Positions 54,422-63,860 of a stretch of DNA of 64,000 bases are shown here, piece after piece. Source of the DNA: Psychrobacter sp. bablab_jr014. Its GTDB lineage: Bacteria > Pseudomonadota > Gammaproteobacteria > Pseudomonadales > Moraxellaceae. The notes below the pieces were generated by a model. The model did no database searches and was not told where the DNA came from. It saw nothing but the letters and a program-made list of their open reading frames with translations. The stretch is taken from contig NZ_JACDXT010000010.1 of the NCBI RefSeq assembly GCF_016464015.1, forward strand, positions 47,980 to 111,979, written 5' to 3'. The position numbers and the translations under genes are program-made. Positions within the stretch are counted from its first letter, which is position 1, and each line of letters opens with the position of its first letter.

Positions 54422-55462
54422 TTATTCATTAAAGCCATGAAGCCCCGACAAAAACGCTTGTAAATTTTCATTAAGCTTGGGCAAATAATAGCCGCCCTCG
54501 ACCAAGATGATGATGGGTTTGTTCAGCGCGACCATCTTTTGTGCCAATGTCTTAAAGCCTTCGGTACTGACGCTGCAGCGCGCTTCAGGGTCAGATTCAT
54601 AGACATCAAAGCCCAAAACGTGAACAATCACATCGGCATCGAACAGGGCAACCGTGTCCAGTGCCTTATCTACATAGGTAAAAAATCCTGCCTCGTCCGT
54701 GCCATGCGGCATGGGATAATTGACATTGTAGCCCTCGCCTGCACCTTTGCCTTGTTCAAACTCGTGCCCTGTAACCGCAGGATAAAAGTTAACAGGGCTG
54801 CCGTGTACCGAGGTGTACAGCACATCGCTGCGCTCATAAAAAATCTCTTGAATGCCCTGCCCGTGGTGCATGTCAGTATCTATAATGGCGATTTTGGCGT
54901 ATTTTTGCCGTAGATGCTCAGCAATGATGGCAGCATTGTTCAGATAACAAAATCCGCCTGCCGCACTTTTGCGCGCATGATGACCCGGCGGACGCGAAAA
55001 GCACAGCTGAATGTGCGTGTCTTTATCATCACTATTATTTAATAAGGCTTCGGCGGCGTTTAGTGCCGTTTGTGCCGACCAATAAATTGACGTCCAAGAA
55101 TGCTCGCTGATGGGCGCGCTGTCATCGGCTTGGTACTTGGCGGCTTTTGCCATAATGCCGATGGCTGGATTGTCATAAGGCACAAAAATGCCTGTCTGCA
55201 CCTGCGCGCCCAAGTCTTCCTCCAGTGCCATCCATTCGTGATAGCCATTTTTTAGAAAGTCCACATAACCAAAATCATGCACCGCCAATATCGGTGCCAT
55301 ACCAATGTCTATGGCAGTCGTCACATCCAAGCCAAGCGCGGCGGGCGCTTTTAATAGCTCGGTCATGCGCTCGGGTATCTCTAATGGCTCGAACATTTTG
55401 CCATAAGAATAATACGGTAGCGGACGGTGCAGGCTTAAATTATCATGGCTATAGATTTTCAT
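54422..55462 (-). CDS. Acetylpolyamine amidohydrolase / histone-deacetylase family
   Basis: A 346-residue zinc amidohydrolase of the class II HDAC fold, the length of bacterial acetylpolyamine amidohydrolases. Active-site motifs: FSRPPGHHARKSAAGGFCYLNNAA (His pair), IIDTDMHHGQG (Asp and His ligands), VHVLGFDVYESDP (second Asp) and the catalytic Tyr in LVEGGYYLP. It would remove acetyl groups from N-acetylputrescine or similar, returning amines to the Puu route. ATG 55462 has AAGGA 9 nt upstream. It lies 37 nt after the CoA-transferase gene on the same strand. Confidence 0.88.
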   Translation of the reverse strand: MKIYSHDNLSLHRPLPYYSYGKMFEPLEIPERMTELLKAPAALGLDVTTAIDIGMAPILAVHDFGYVDFLKNGYHEWMALEEDLGAQVQTGIFVPYDNPAIGIMAKAAKYQADDSAPISEHSWTSIYWSAQTALNAAEALLNNSDDKDTHIQLCFSRPPGHHARKSAAGGFCYLNNAAIIAEHLRQKYAKIAIIDTDMHHGQGIQEIFYERSDVLYTSVHGSPVNFYPAVTGHEFEQGKGAGEGYNVNYPMPHGTDEAGFFTYVDKALDTVALFDADVIVHVLGFDVYESDPEARCSVSTEGFKTLAQKMVALNKPIIILVEGGYYLPKLNENLQAFLSGLHGFNE

Positions 55463-55499
55463 GTGGGGCATTCCTTTGCGTGGGGTTTTTATGAATCGA

Positions 55500-56768
55500 T
55501 TATACAATCCCATCCGCTTTAAGCTTGGCAATGGTTGCAGCGTCATAGCCGAGCGCTTGTAACGTGCTGTCAGTATGCTCGCTCAGGCGTGGCGGCGGGC
55601 TACGATAGGTGACAGGCGAGGCTGAGAGTTTAATCGGATTGCCAAGGGCGCGAACAGGGCTGCCACTGTCGGTAAAGTCCACAATCATCTCTCGCGCTTG
55701 TAATTGCGGCATGGCTAGAGCCTCCATGACGTTATGAATCGCACCGCATGGCACACCTGCAGCATTGAGTTTGTCTAGCCAATAATCTCGCGGCTGCTGG
55801 ATAAAATGGTCGGCAAGGAGCTTGGTCAATGGTTCGCGCTGTGCCACGCGGGCGGGATTGGTGGCGTAACGCTCGTCTTGATATAGGTCAATGTTAAGCA
55901 ACTGGCAAAGCTTGGCAAACTGGGCATCATTACCGCAAGCTAAAATAAAATAACCCCCATTCGCCGCAGCAAACACTTGGTATGGTACGATGTTCGGATG
56001 GTCATTACCAAGGCGCGGCGGCACATCGCCTGTCGCCAGATGGTTCATACCGACATTAGCAAGCATGGCAATGGCGCTATCGAGTAGCGCCACATCGACG
56101 TGTTGCCCCTCGCCTGTGCGTGTGCGCGCAATCAGCGCTGCCTCAATACCAATGGTCAGCTGCAAACCTGCAAACAAGTCCACCACCGCGACGCCAACCT
56201 TGTGCGGTGCGCCATCGCTTGGCCCTGTGACGCTCATCAGCCCTGACAAGCCCTGAATAATATAGTCATACCCTGCGCGGCTGGCATCGGGGCCTGACTG
56301 TCCAAAGCCTGTGAGTGAGGCGTAAATCAGACGCGGATTGATGGCTTGCAAGCTGGCGTAATCCAAGCCGTATTTTTTTAGACCACCGACTTTGAAATTT
56401 TCGACCAGCACGTCGCTGTCTGCGGCGAGCTGCTTGATGATGGCTTGTCCTTCCGCGGTGGTGATGTCTACGGTGAGGGATTGTTTGTTGCGGTTGATGG
56501 TGGCGTAATAGGCGGAGGTGTCGTCACTAAAAGTCGGTGGCGCCCAATGCCGCGTTTCATCACCGATGTTGGGGCGCTCGATTTTTATCACTTCTGCGCC
56601 TAGGTCTGCGAGTACTTGCGTGCAGCTCGGACCTGCGAGGACGCGGGACAAATCCAGCACTTTGATGCCATGCAACGCGCCTTTGGCAGGGTAGTTCGGT
56701 TGTTCGCTATCGCTGTACTCGCCTGCCTGCACCGCGTGGGTTGTCTGCTTGTTGTGCGCCATGCTCAT
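55500..56768 (-). CDS. Class III (CaiB/BaiF) CoA-transferase, probably for glutarate
   Basis: A 422-residue family III CoA-transferase that moves CoA between acids. Motifs: VLDLSRVLAGPSCTQVLADLGAEVIKIERP at the start of the domain, YYATINRNKQSL, YDYIIQGLSGLMSVTG, and GEGQHVDVALLDSAIA. Next to gcdH the most likely reaction is succinyl-CoA + glutarate to glutaryl-CoA. AAGGGA precedes the ATG. Second gene of a gcdH-CoA-transferase unit (114-nt gap that carries a GACCGCC/GGCGGTC hairpin at 56841-56871). Confidence 0.87.
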   Translation of the reverse strand: MSMAHNKQTTHAVQAGEYSDSEQPNYPAKGALHGIKVLDLSRVLAGPSCTQVLADLGAEVIKIERPNIGDETRHWAPPTFSDDTSAYYATINRNKQSLTVDITTAEGQAIIKQLAADSDVLVENFKVGGLKKYGLDYASLQAINPRLIYASLTGFGQSGPDASRAGYDYIIQGLSGLMSVTGPSDGAPHKVGVAVVDLFAGLQLTIGIEAALIARTRTGEGQHVDVALLDSAIAMLANVGMNHLATGDVPPRLGNDHPNIVPYQVFAAANGGYFILACGNDAQFAKLCQLLNIDLYQDERYATNPARVAQREPLTKLLADHFIQQPRDYWLDKLNAAGVPCGAIHNVMEALAMPQLQAREMIVDFTDSGSPVRALGNPIKLSASPVTYRSPPPRLSEHTDSTLQALGYDAATIAKLKADGIV

Positions 56769-56882
56769 GATTATCCCTTATCGCTGATGGTTTGCTATTT
56801 CCCTTGTACCGCTTTTTTGCTGCTATGCTTTGTTATCTATGACCGCCCGTTGCGTCCTGCTTGAGGCGGTCTGATACTGCTG

Positions 56883-58067
56883 TTAATAAAATGCTTGAAT
56901 ACCCGTCTGCGCACGACCCAAAATCAGTGCGTGGATGTCATGCGTGCCCTCGTAGGTGTTGACGGCTTCTAGGTTCATCACGTGGCGGATGATGTGGTAC
57001 TCGTCCGAGATGCCGTTGCCGCCGTGCATGTCCCGCGCCTGTCGCGCGATATCGAGCGCCTTGCCGCAGTTGTTGCGCTTAATCATCGAAATCATCTCAG
57101 GCGCGGCTTTGCCTTCATCCATCAAGCGACCGACGCGCAGTGCGGCTTGTAGCCCAAGCGTCACTTCGGTTTGCATATTGGCAAGTTTTAATTGCATCAG
57201 CTGAGTGGCAGCCAGCGGGCGACCAAACTGGGTGCGATCGAGGGTGTATTGGCGCGCCGCTTTCCAGCAGAATTCCGCCGCGCCCATACTGCCCCATGCG
57301 ATGCCGTAACGCGCTTTGTTTAGGCAGCCAAACGGTCCTTTAAGACCGCGAATATCAGGAAAGGCGTTGGCTTCGGGCACAAAGACTTTGTCCATGACAA
57401 TCTCGCCTGTAACCGAGGCACGTAATGAAAACTTACCCTCAATCTTGGGCGCGGACAGCCCCTTCATGCCTTTGTCTAAGATAAAGCCGCGAATATCGCC
57501 CGCATCGTCCTTTGCCCAAACCACGAACACATCGGCAATCGGACTGTTGGTAATCCACATTTTCGAGCCTGAAAGCTGATAGCCGCCGTCCACGGTGCGC
57601 GCACGCGTTTTCATCGACGCAGGGTCAGAGCCAGAGTCAGGCTCAGTCAAGCCAAAGCAGCCGACATACTCGCCACTTGCCAGCTTAGGCAGGTATTTTT
57701 CTTTTTGCTCCTCGGTGCCATACGCCCAAATCGGGTGCATGACAAGGCTCGATTGCACACTCATCGCCGAGCGATAGCCTGAATCCACCGCCTCGACTTC
57801 TTTGGCAATCAAGCCATAAGCGACGCTGGAGAGCCCCGCACAGCCGTAGCCGTCAATGGTCACGCCGAGCAGTCCCATCTCACCCATTTCGCGCATGATG
57901 TTGCGGTCAAAGTGCTCGTTGCGGTTTGCCTCGATGATATTGGGCATCAATGATTTTTGAAAAAACTGATGTGCGCTGTCAGTGACCATGCGTTCATCGC
58001 TGGTGAGCTGCTCGCGTAATAAAAATGGGTCTTGCCAATCAAAGTGTGCGCGTTGTTGCTGTGCCAT
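56883..58067 (-). CDS. gcdH: Glutaryl-CoA dehydrogenase
   Basis: Acyl-CoA dehydrogenase of 394 aa that oxidises and decarboxylates glutaryl-CoA to crotonyl-CoA in lysine, cadaverine and 5-aminovalerate breakdown. The GcdH-type substrate segment [18 protein letters not shown] and the catalytic Glu in [17 protein letters not shown] are present, as are [15 protein letters not shown] and the flavin motif [16 protein letters not shown]. First gene of the unit and divergent from an IclR regulator; a 17-bp palindrome lies between. Confidence 0.95.
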   Translation of the reverse strand: MAQQQRAHFDWQDPFLLREQLTSDERMVTDSAHQFFQKSLMPNIIEANRNEHFDRNIMREMGEMGLLGVTIDGYGCAGLSSVAYGLIAKEVEAVDSGYRSAMSVQSSLVMHPIWAYGTEEQKEKYLPKLASGEYVGCFGLTEPDSGSDPASMKTRARTVDGGYQLSGSKMWITNSPIADVFVVWAKDDAGDIRGFILDKGMKGLSAPKIEGKFSLRASVTGEIVMDKVFVPEANAFPDIRGLKGPFGCLNKARYGIAWGSMGAAEFCWKAARQYTLDRTQFGRPLAATQLMQLKLANMQTEVTLGLQAALRVGRLMDEGKAAPEMISMIKRNNCGKALDIARQARDMHGGNGISDEYHIIRHVMNLEAVNTYEGTHDIHALILGRAQTGIQAFY

Positions 58068-58113
58068 GTCGTGCCCCTTGTCCTTGGTGTGCGTGTCATA
58101 GATAAATAAAAAC

Positions 58114-58205
58114 GGAAGAATAAAACAGCGAGCGCTACTTTGACGGTCTGTCCTCAGCTTACTGCTTTTGCTTGATTATCTTTGCCTTGCCGTTTTATTC
58201 TTGCC
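58114..58205. repeat. Long imperfect inverted repeat between gcdH and iclR
   Basis: GGAAGAATAAAACAGCGAG (58114-58132) pairs with CTTGCCGTTTTATTCTTGCC (58186-58205) with few mismatches. It has the layout of the dispersed hairpins but a different core. Confidence 0.5.
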
Positions 58206-58249
58206 ATCTTTTTCTTAATAATTGCTTATTGCTAATTTAGTTCCATTAT

Positions 58250-58266
58250 GCGAAACTAAGTTTCAC
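58250..58266. promoter_or_regulatory. IclR-type operator candidate
   Basis: GAAACT-A-AGTTTC (58252-58264) is a perfect inverted repeat in the divergent gcdH/iclR spacer. IclR operators are short palindromes with this GAAA...TTTC character. Confidence 0.5.
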
Positions 58267-58331
58267 ATTACAAAACCATTTAAGCAGAATACCTGTATCT
58301 TGTAAACCCATATTTATGAATTGGCGATAAA

Positions 58332-59162
58332 ATGAGCGTATCTAATCAGTACCCGACCCCATTACTTGAGACCTTAAATACCCGTCTTGCGGACAGTAAA
58401 GACAATGGCGACCGCCAGTTTGTGACCGCACTTGGGCGCGGGCTTGCCTTACTTGCCGCCTTTGAACATCACGACCAGTTAAGCCATCAGGCATTGTGTC
58501 AAGCCGCCGTCTTGCCTAAAGCCACAGTGACGCGCCTGATTCATACGCTAATAACATTGGGATTTTTGGCGACGACAAATGATGGACAATACCGCTTGGG
58601 CAGCAGTGCGCTACGCCTGAGCATGGCAGCGTGGGGGCGGCATGATATGGTGGCGCTCGCTGAGCCGCTGCTGCGTGAGTTTGCGCGCACGCATGAAGTG
58701 TCGGTCAATCTGGCGACCGAAGTGGATGGTGAGATGCGTTATTTGGCGTGCTGCCGTAGTCCTGCTCGCCTGTCGGTCAATCTGCAAGTTGGCTCGGCAG
58801 TGCCCGTTGACGATACGGCGATTGGACGCGCATTTTATGCCATCAGCACGCCGAGCAAGCGCGCGGACATTGAAGCAAGATTACAAGAGCACTTGCCCGC
58901 CCCTGCCTTTACCAAAGCAAAGCAGCAATTGGCGGACGCCACCGTGCATTATCAAACGCACGGCTATACCTTGTCCGATGGCGAGTTTTCGCCCGATATT
59001 CTTGCGGTTGCGGTGGGAGTATATGATGTGGTGACAGGCGCATATGCCTATTCGCTGAACGCCAGCGTGCCGCGTGCCAGCCGAGACAGCGATGACTATG
59101 CGGCGCTGATTGTGCCTAAGTTACAAGCGTTGGCGGAACGTATTGGGCAAGGTGACGCGTAA
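58332..59162 (+). CDS. IclR-family regulator, probable control of glutarate genes
   Basis: A 276-residue IclR regulator with HTH at residues about 30-95 (ALGRGLALLAAFEHHDQLSHQ, LPKATVTRLIHTLITLGFL) and an effector domain (NLATEVDGEMRYLACCRSP, AIGRAFYAISTPSK, LSDGEFSPDILAVAVGVYD). The VTALGRGLALL start is that of the PcaU/PcaR-like IclR branch. It is divergent from gcdH and is the natural regulator of gcdH and the CoA-transferase. It is convergent with dld, 19 nt away. Confidence 0.88.
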   Translation: MSVSNQYPTPLLETLNTRLADSKDNGDRQFVTALGRGLALLAAFEHHDQLSHQALCQAAVLPKATVTRLIHTLITLGFLATTNDGQYRLGSSALRLSMAAWGRHDMVALAEPLLREFARTHEVSVNLATEVDGEMRYLACCRSPARLSVNLQVGSAVPVDDTAIGRAFYAISTPSKRADIEARLQEHLPAPAFTKAKQQLADATVHYQTHGYTLSDGEFSPDILAVAVGVYDVVTGAYAYSLNASVPRASRDSDDYAALIVPKLQALAERIGQGDA

Positions 59163-59181
59163 AAAAACGGTCTTTAAAAGG

Positions 59182-60963
59182 TTATAAACAACACGAGCAA
59201 TTGCGCTTGGTTTTTGGCATTAGGCCAATACCTGGGTTAAAGCTATTGGTCGGGTCAAGGCGCTCATAAAACTGCTGTAAATCAGGCTCAGCTTCGTACA
59301 GATGCCCCACATTGTGCTCAGCGGGATATTTTGCGCCGCGCTCGTTTAATAGTTTGAGCATCATTTTTTTGACCATTTTGGCATCGCTGCCTTTTTTTAG
59401 GATGTAGTCTTGGTGAAAGACATAACAAAAAAAGTGTCCGTAATACAGCTGCTTTTCTAAATGCTGGGTAATGGACTCGGGCAAGATTTCCAGCCAGTCG
59501 AGTTCGTTACGCGGGATAGCAATGTCGAGTGCCAGCATCTCCCCGACTTCTTCCTCGTGCATGACTTCATAGCGTATCGCCGCGCCCGCAGCAGCAAAGC
59601 GGTGCAAAAACGCGCTTTCGGACTCTTTGGGCGTACAGGCAAAATAATCGCCCGTGCTTGATGCGGCAAAAAACTGCTGTAAAAAGTGTGCCGCCTCATC
59701 AACCCCCGCATCGCTCATTTTAATAATCAAATGATGCTCATATTGGTTGCGGTACTCAAGCATGCGCTTGGGCAAATGCTGCGGCAAGACTTGTGCTGTC
59801 ATTTGCATCAGTTTATCGGTCAGATGATTGGGCAGCCATGACCACTTATGCAGCTTGGCATCGATGCTCCCTTTGATAGCAAACAGTTTGGGTAGCGCGT
59901 CCGTGCCCAGATGCTTGATGCTCAAAAAGGTATCTTTGCCATACTTTGCTGACACATCAAAGATATCGCGGTGCAGGTATTCGCCCACCTCAGGCATATT
60001 TTTAAACGTTGACAACACTTGCCGTCTTAGCTCGGTAAGCTCGCGCACGCTGTTGCTACCGACATAAAAGGTCTGCTCCGCTTTCGCTGTCGGATACGTG
60101 TCTAGACGCACCGCAAATACCGCAATCTTGCCCGCGCAGCCGCTTGCTTCATACAGTCTGCGCTTATCGGCATTAAAGCGGCTCGGCGTACTGGCATCAA
60201 TATCGCGGATGCGCTCGATATACTCCTTGTCCGACGCCAGCTTGTCACTGCTTGGCACGCCATCCATATCAAAATGCCCATGTTGCAAATTGGTCAATAT
60301 CTCTTCAGGCGAGCGTCCAAGCTGCATACCCAGATGATTAACCAGCATTAATTGACCGTGCCGATTGATTTGGGCAAATAAAGACAGCTCGGTATACGCA
60401 GGCCCACGCTTCACGAGCGCGCCGCCTGAATTATTGGACACGCCGCCAACGATAGATGCGCCCAGCGTGGACGAGCCGATCACCGAATGCGGGGCGCGAT
60501 TGACCGCTTTGAGTTCATTTTGCAACTGATGCAGTGTCGCCCCTGGTAGGCTGATGATTTGCTCGTTGTTATTAATCAAATACAGCTGATTGACCGCGAG
60601 CGTATTGATGACCACCACAGGGCGGTCGTAGTCATTGCCACTCGGCGTTGAACCTTCGGTCAGCCCTGTCTTGGCCGCCTGCATGATGATGATGCAATCA
60701 CCCTCTACACACACCTCCAAGCACTGCCAAATCTCAAATAAGGTCTGCGGAAACAATACCGCAAGCGCGCTGCCTTCGCCCGAGCGCCACCCTTTACGGT
60801 AGTGCTCATTTTTCTCAGGGTCGGCTTGCACATGGTTTGCGCCCAATATCTGAGTAAACTTATCGAGTATTTTGGACGAACTAAGCTCACGGTTCACTGC
60901 TGCATTAGACATATAATGCTGCGCGCTGTGTGTTGCCAGTTGCTGCGTCATCGTATTTATCAT
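59182..60963 (-). CDS. dld: Quinone-dependent D-lactate dehydrogenase
   Basis: Peripheral membrane FAD enzyme of 593 aa that oxidises D-lactate to pyruvate and reduces quinone. The FAD-binding PCMH domain holds AAKTGLTEGSTPSGNDYDRP and GSSTLGASIVGGVSNNSGGALVKRGPAYTE; the Dld membrane-binding and C-terminal domains follow. The protein ends with a Cys-rich tail, RNCSCCL, that I would not expect. The ATG at 60963 overlaps the stop of lldP (ATGA), so translation is coupled; an alternative Met is at 60951. Confidence 0.94.
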   Translation of the reverse strand: MINTMTQQLATHSAQHYMSNAAVNRELSSSKILDKFTQILGANHVQADPEKNEHYRKGWRSGEGSALAVLFPQTLFEIWQCLEVCVEGDCIIIMQAAKTGLTEGSTPSGNDYDRPVVVINTLAVNQLYLINNNEQIISLPGATLHQLQNELKAVNRAPHSVIGSSTLGASIVGGVSNNSGGALVKRGPAYTELSLFAQINRHGQLMLVNHLGMQLGRSPEEILTNLQHGHFDMDGVPSSDKLASDKEYIERIRDIDASTPSRFNADKRRLYEASGCAGKIAVFAVRLDTYPTAKAEQTFYVGSNSVRELTELRRQVLSTFKNMPEVGEYLHRDIFDVSAKYGKDTFLSIKHLGTDALPKLFAIKGSIDAKLHKWSWLPNHLTDKLMQMTAQVLPQHLPKRMLEYRNQYEHHLIIKMSDAGVDEAAHFLQQFFAASSTGDYFACTPKESESAFLHRFAAAGAAIRYEVMHEEEVGEMLALDIAIPRNELDWLEILPESITQHLEKQLYYGHFFCYVFHQDYILKKGSDAKMVKKMMLKLLNERGAKYPAEHNVGHLYEAEPDLQQFYERLDPTNSFNPGIGLMPKTKRNCSCCL

Positions 60964-62663
60964 GCCAAAGGCCCTTGGAAACCAAAAATATAAATCGCCG
61001 CCATCACAATAATACCGCTAAAGGTGACATAATAAATCGTTGGTAAAATCGTCTTGCGTAATGTCGCGCCTTCCATACCAAGCAAGCCCACGGTCGCCGA
61101 CGCCGCCACCACGTTATGAATCGCAATCATATTGCCCGCCGCCGCACCGACTGCTTGCGCCGCGATGATGATAGAGGGCGAGATATTCAGACTCATCGCC
61201 GCCTCGTATTGAAATTGGCTAAACATCATGTTTGACACCGTGTTAGAGCCTGCGATAAACGCCCCAAGCGCGCCAATGGTCGAGCTGACCAGCGGAAACG
61301 CATTGCCAAAGGTGCTGGTAAACAGCTCGGCACTGGCGACAGGCATGCTGGCGATGTCTGACATATTCACGCCTGAATTGATAAAAATACGCACCATCGG
61401 AATGGTAAAAATCAGTACAAATCCTGCGCTTATAACCGTCTTTCCCGATTCGCCAAAGGCTTTACTCAGTGCTTTGGTCGGTGTTTTGGTTTGCATAAAT
61501 GCAGCGACTAAGGCGCTAATCAGTAGCAAACCGCCTGGCAAATATAAGGGGCTAAAGCTCGCGCTGATATCCGCCTCACCAAGAATGGTCGTAAAATCAA
61601 TCGTCGCACTGTTTAGCAAGGTCTTAAAGCCTGCAAACATACGCGAGCACACGAGCAGCGCTGCGACCAGTAGATAAGGAAACCACGCCATGAGCGTTGA
61701 CATGGTTTTGCTGTCCTCAGGCAGAACGACGTCTTCTTTTTTGACCACCAAATTGCCCATCCATGCGCTCGGCCACAACTTTTGTGGCTCAAAATCCCAT
61801 GTGGTTTTGGGCACCAAAAAGCCCTTTTTGGCTGCTTGAATCACGATGGCAATACTGACCAATCCGCCAATCAGTGACGGAAATTCAGGACCCAAAAACA
61901 CGCCCGTTAATGCGTAAGGAATGGTAAAGGACAGACCTGCAAAAATGGCAAATGGCAAAATCTCCAAGCCTTCTTTCCAGCTTTTATGTTTACCAAAAAA
62001 GCGCGTTAGCATCATCACCATAAACAGCGGCATAAAGGTGCCAATCACGGCATGAATGATGGCCACCTCACTGGTAATCGTCTGCAAGAACGCCGCCCAG
62101 TTGCTGCCCTCTTGCGCCAGCTGCGCGCCAATCGCGGTGGTATCCAAGCCTTTTTCGACGCCAATCACAATCGGCGTACCCACTGCACCAAAAGACACGG
62201 GCGTGCTCTGAATCATCATGCCCATTAATACTGCCGCCAGCGCTGGAAAACCAATTGCCACCAAAAGCGGTGCGGCAATCGCCGCTGGCGTGCCAAAGCC
62301 CGATGCACCTTCCAAAAACGTACCAAAACACCACGCAATAATGATGGCTTGCACACGTCGGTCAGGTGAGACATTAATAAAGCCTGCGCGAATCACGCCG
62401 ATAGCACCCGTGTGCTTGAGCGTATTTAATAAGAACAGCGCGCCGAACACAATCCACAGCACCGATACCGTAATTACGCTGCCTTCAAGAATCGAGGACG
62501 ACACACGGTTAAACGTCATGTCCCACACAAATAGCGCGATGGCTGCCGTCACCGCTAAGATGATGGGCATGGTTTTTTTGGCGGACCACTGAAGGCCGAT
62601 AAGAAAAATACCACAAAGTACTATTGGCAAGAGGGCAAGTAGCCCGTAGATGGTCTGATTCAC
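60960..62663 (-). CDS. lldP: L-lactate permease
   Basis: Lactate permease of 567 aa with about 12-14 helices that takes up D- and L-lactate and glycolate. Family blocks: MMIQSTPVSFGAVGTPIVIGV, CFGTFLEGASGFGTPAAIAAPLLV, FIAGSNTVSNMMFSQFQYEAA and AVGAAAGNMIAIHNVVAASATVGL. First gene of the lldP-dld operon and divergent from the LysR regulator. No lldD (L-lactate dehydrogenase) is in the window. Confidence 0.95.
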   Translation of the reverse strand: MNQTIYGLLALLPIVLCGIFLIGLQWSAKKTMPIILAVTAAIALFVWDMTFNRVSSSILEGSVITVSVLWIVFGALFLLNTLKHTGAIGVIRAGFINVSPDRRVQAIIIAWCFGTFLEGASGFGTPAAIAAPLLVAIGFPALAAVLMGMMIQSTPVSFGAVGTPIVIGVEKGLDTTAIGAQLAQEGSNWAAFLQTITSEVAIIHAVIGTFMPLFMVMMLTRFFGKHKSWKEGLEILPFAIFAGLSFTIPYALTGVFLGPEFPSLIGGLVSIAIVIQAAKKGFLVPKTTWDFEPQKLWPSAWMGNLVVKKEDVVLPEDSKTMSTLMAWFPYLLVAALLVCSRMFAGFKTLLNSATIDFTTILGEADISASFSPLYLPGGLLLISALVAAFMQTKTPTKALSKAFGESGKTVISAGFVLIFTIPMVRIFINSGVNMSDIASMPVASAELFTSTFGNAFPLVSSTIGALGAFIAGSNTVSNMMFSQFQYEAAMSLNISPSIIIAAQAVGAAAGNMIAIHNVVAASATVGLLGMEGATLRKTILPTIYYVTFSGIIVMAAIYIFGFQGPLA

Positions 62664-62827
62664 AGTCCCTTCTCCCTGTTATCGTGAATGCTTCCTTGAC
62701 ATATCTGCCAGCACATCACCCATCTTTTTCCTTGATGGCTGCATGGTTATTGGGCAGAAACCTGACACTCTACGCTTTGTTCTCCTCAAAATAAATTGCC
62801 TTTACAGACAATGTTTTTTTCTTTTTT

Positions 62828-62836
62828 TGCTATAAT
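62828..62836 (+). promoter_or_regulatory. Extended -10 promoter of the lysR gene
   Basis: TGCTATAAT (TGnTATAAT) at 62828-62836, 42 nt before the start; no clear -35. Confidence 0.5.
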
Positions 62837-62878
62837 CAAATTTTTATTATTCCAATTATAGAACAGGCAGGGACAAGG

Positions 62879-63784
62879 ATGACCAAAGCTGATGACATGA
62901 TACTGTTCGTTTTGGTGGTGGATGAAGGCTCGTTTTCTCGCGTTGCTGAGAAGCTAGCGCTCACCAATTCAGTGGTCAGTAAACGCATCGCTCGCTTGGA
63001 GGACAGTCTCAACGTGCAGTTGCTGTATCGCACCACGCGCAAACTCAGCCTGACCGATGCAGGGCGCACGCTGTACAACAAAGCCAAAATCGCGAGGCTC
63101 GCGCTACAAGAGGCCGAAGACGCGGTCACAGGCTACGGCGAAAATATGACAGGTCATATCCGTATCACCACCCCTGTGGTGTCCGCAGATTTGTTATTAA
63201 GCCCAGCGATTGCCGAGTTTTGTAAAAAATATCCTGAAATCACCGTTGAGCTAAAGATTACCAACCGCATCATAGATTTGGTCGAAGAAGGCTTTGATTT
63301 GGCCATCAGAACCGCCGAGCTTGAGGACTCCTCCTTAATTGCCAAACGCTTGATTGACAGTCAATGGGTCATCTGCGCCACGCAAAACTATCTCAACCAA
63401 TACGGCACGCCAAAGACACCAAAACAACTGCAAAACCACGAATGCTTGATTTATAAATTTGACAATACCTGCAGCGACTTGTGGCCATTATTTGAAGACG
63501 GCACAGAGCTGTTGCTGCCTGTCTATGGACGCTTTTATAGCAATCATTTAAGCGCGATCAAGCACGCCGCGCTTAGTGATTTGGGCATTGCCTTTTTGCC
63601 GCAAGCCTTGGTCTATAACGCGTTACAAGAGCAGCGCCTCACGCAGATTTTGCAGCCCTTTACCCGTAAACGCATGGGCATGTACGCGGTGTATCCTAAA
63701 GCGCGCCAGCCTGACCAAAAGCTCAAACAACTGGTCGCGCATTTGCAAGACGCGCTAAAAGACAAAGAAGCCTACTACTGCTAA
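62879..63784 (+). CDS. LysR-family regulator, probable control of lldP-dld
   Basis: A 301-residue LysR regulator with HTH at residues about 5-62 (VVDEGSFSRVAEKLALTNSVVSKRIARLEDSL) and an effector domain from about 90 (GHIRITTPVVSADLLL). ACAAGG stands close to the ATG. It is divergent from lldP, the usual sign of local control; lactate regulators of the GntR family (LldR) are the common alternative and none is seen here. Confidence 0.87.
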   Translation: MTKADDMILFVLVVDEGSFSRVAEKLALTNSVVSKRIARLEDSLNVQLLYRTTRKLSLTDAGRTLYNKAKIARLALQEAEDAVTGYGENMTGHIRITTPVVSADLLLSPAIAEFCKKYPEITVELKITNRIIDLVEEGFDLAIRTAELEDSSLIAKRLIDSQWVICATQNYLNQYGTPKTPKQLQNHECLIYKFDNTCSDLWPLFEDGTELLLPVYGRFYSNHLSAIKHAALSDLGIAFLPQALVYNALQEQRLTQILQPFTRKRMGMYAVYPKARQPDQKLKQLVAHLQDALKDKEAYYC

Positions 63785-63832
63785 AGCACTAGTTTTATAA
63801 GCGGCCTCACACCCAACTGTTTTATCAAACAT

Positions 63833-63857
63833 AAAAAAGCCACCTGTTTGGGTGGCT
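63833..63857 (-). terminator. Hairpin with minus-strand U-tract
   Basis: AGCCACC (63838-63844) / GGTGGCT (63851-63857) with an A-run to the left. It would stop transcription coming from the right; weak for the LysR gene. Confidence 0.5.
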
Positions 63858-63860
63858 GAT

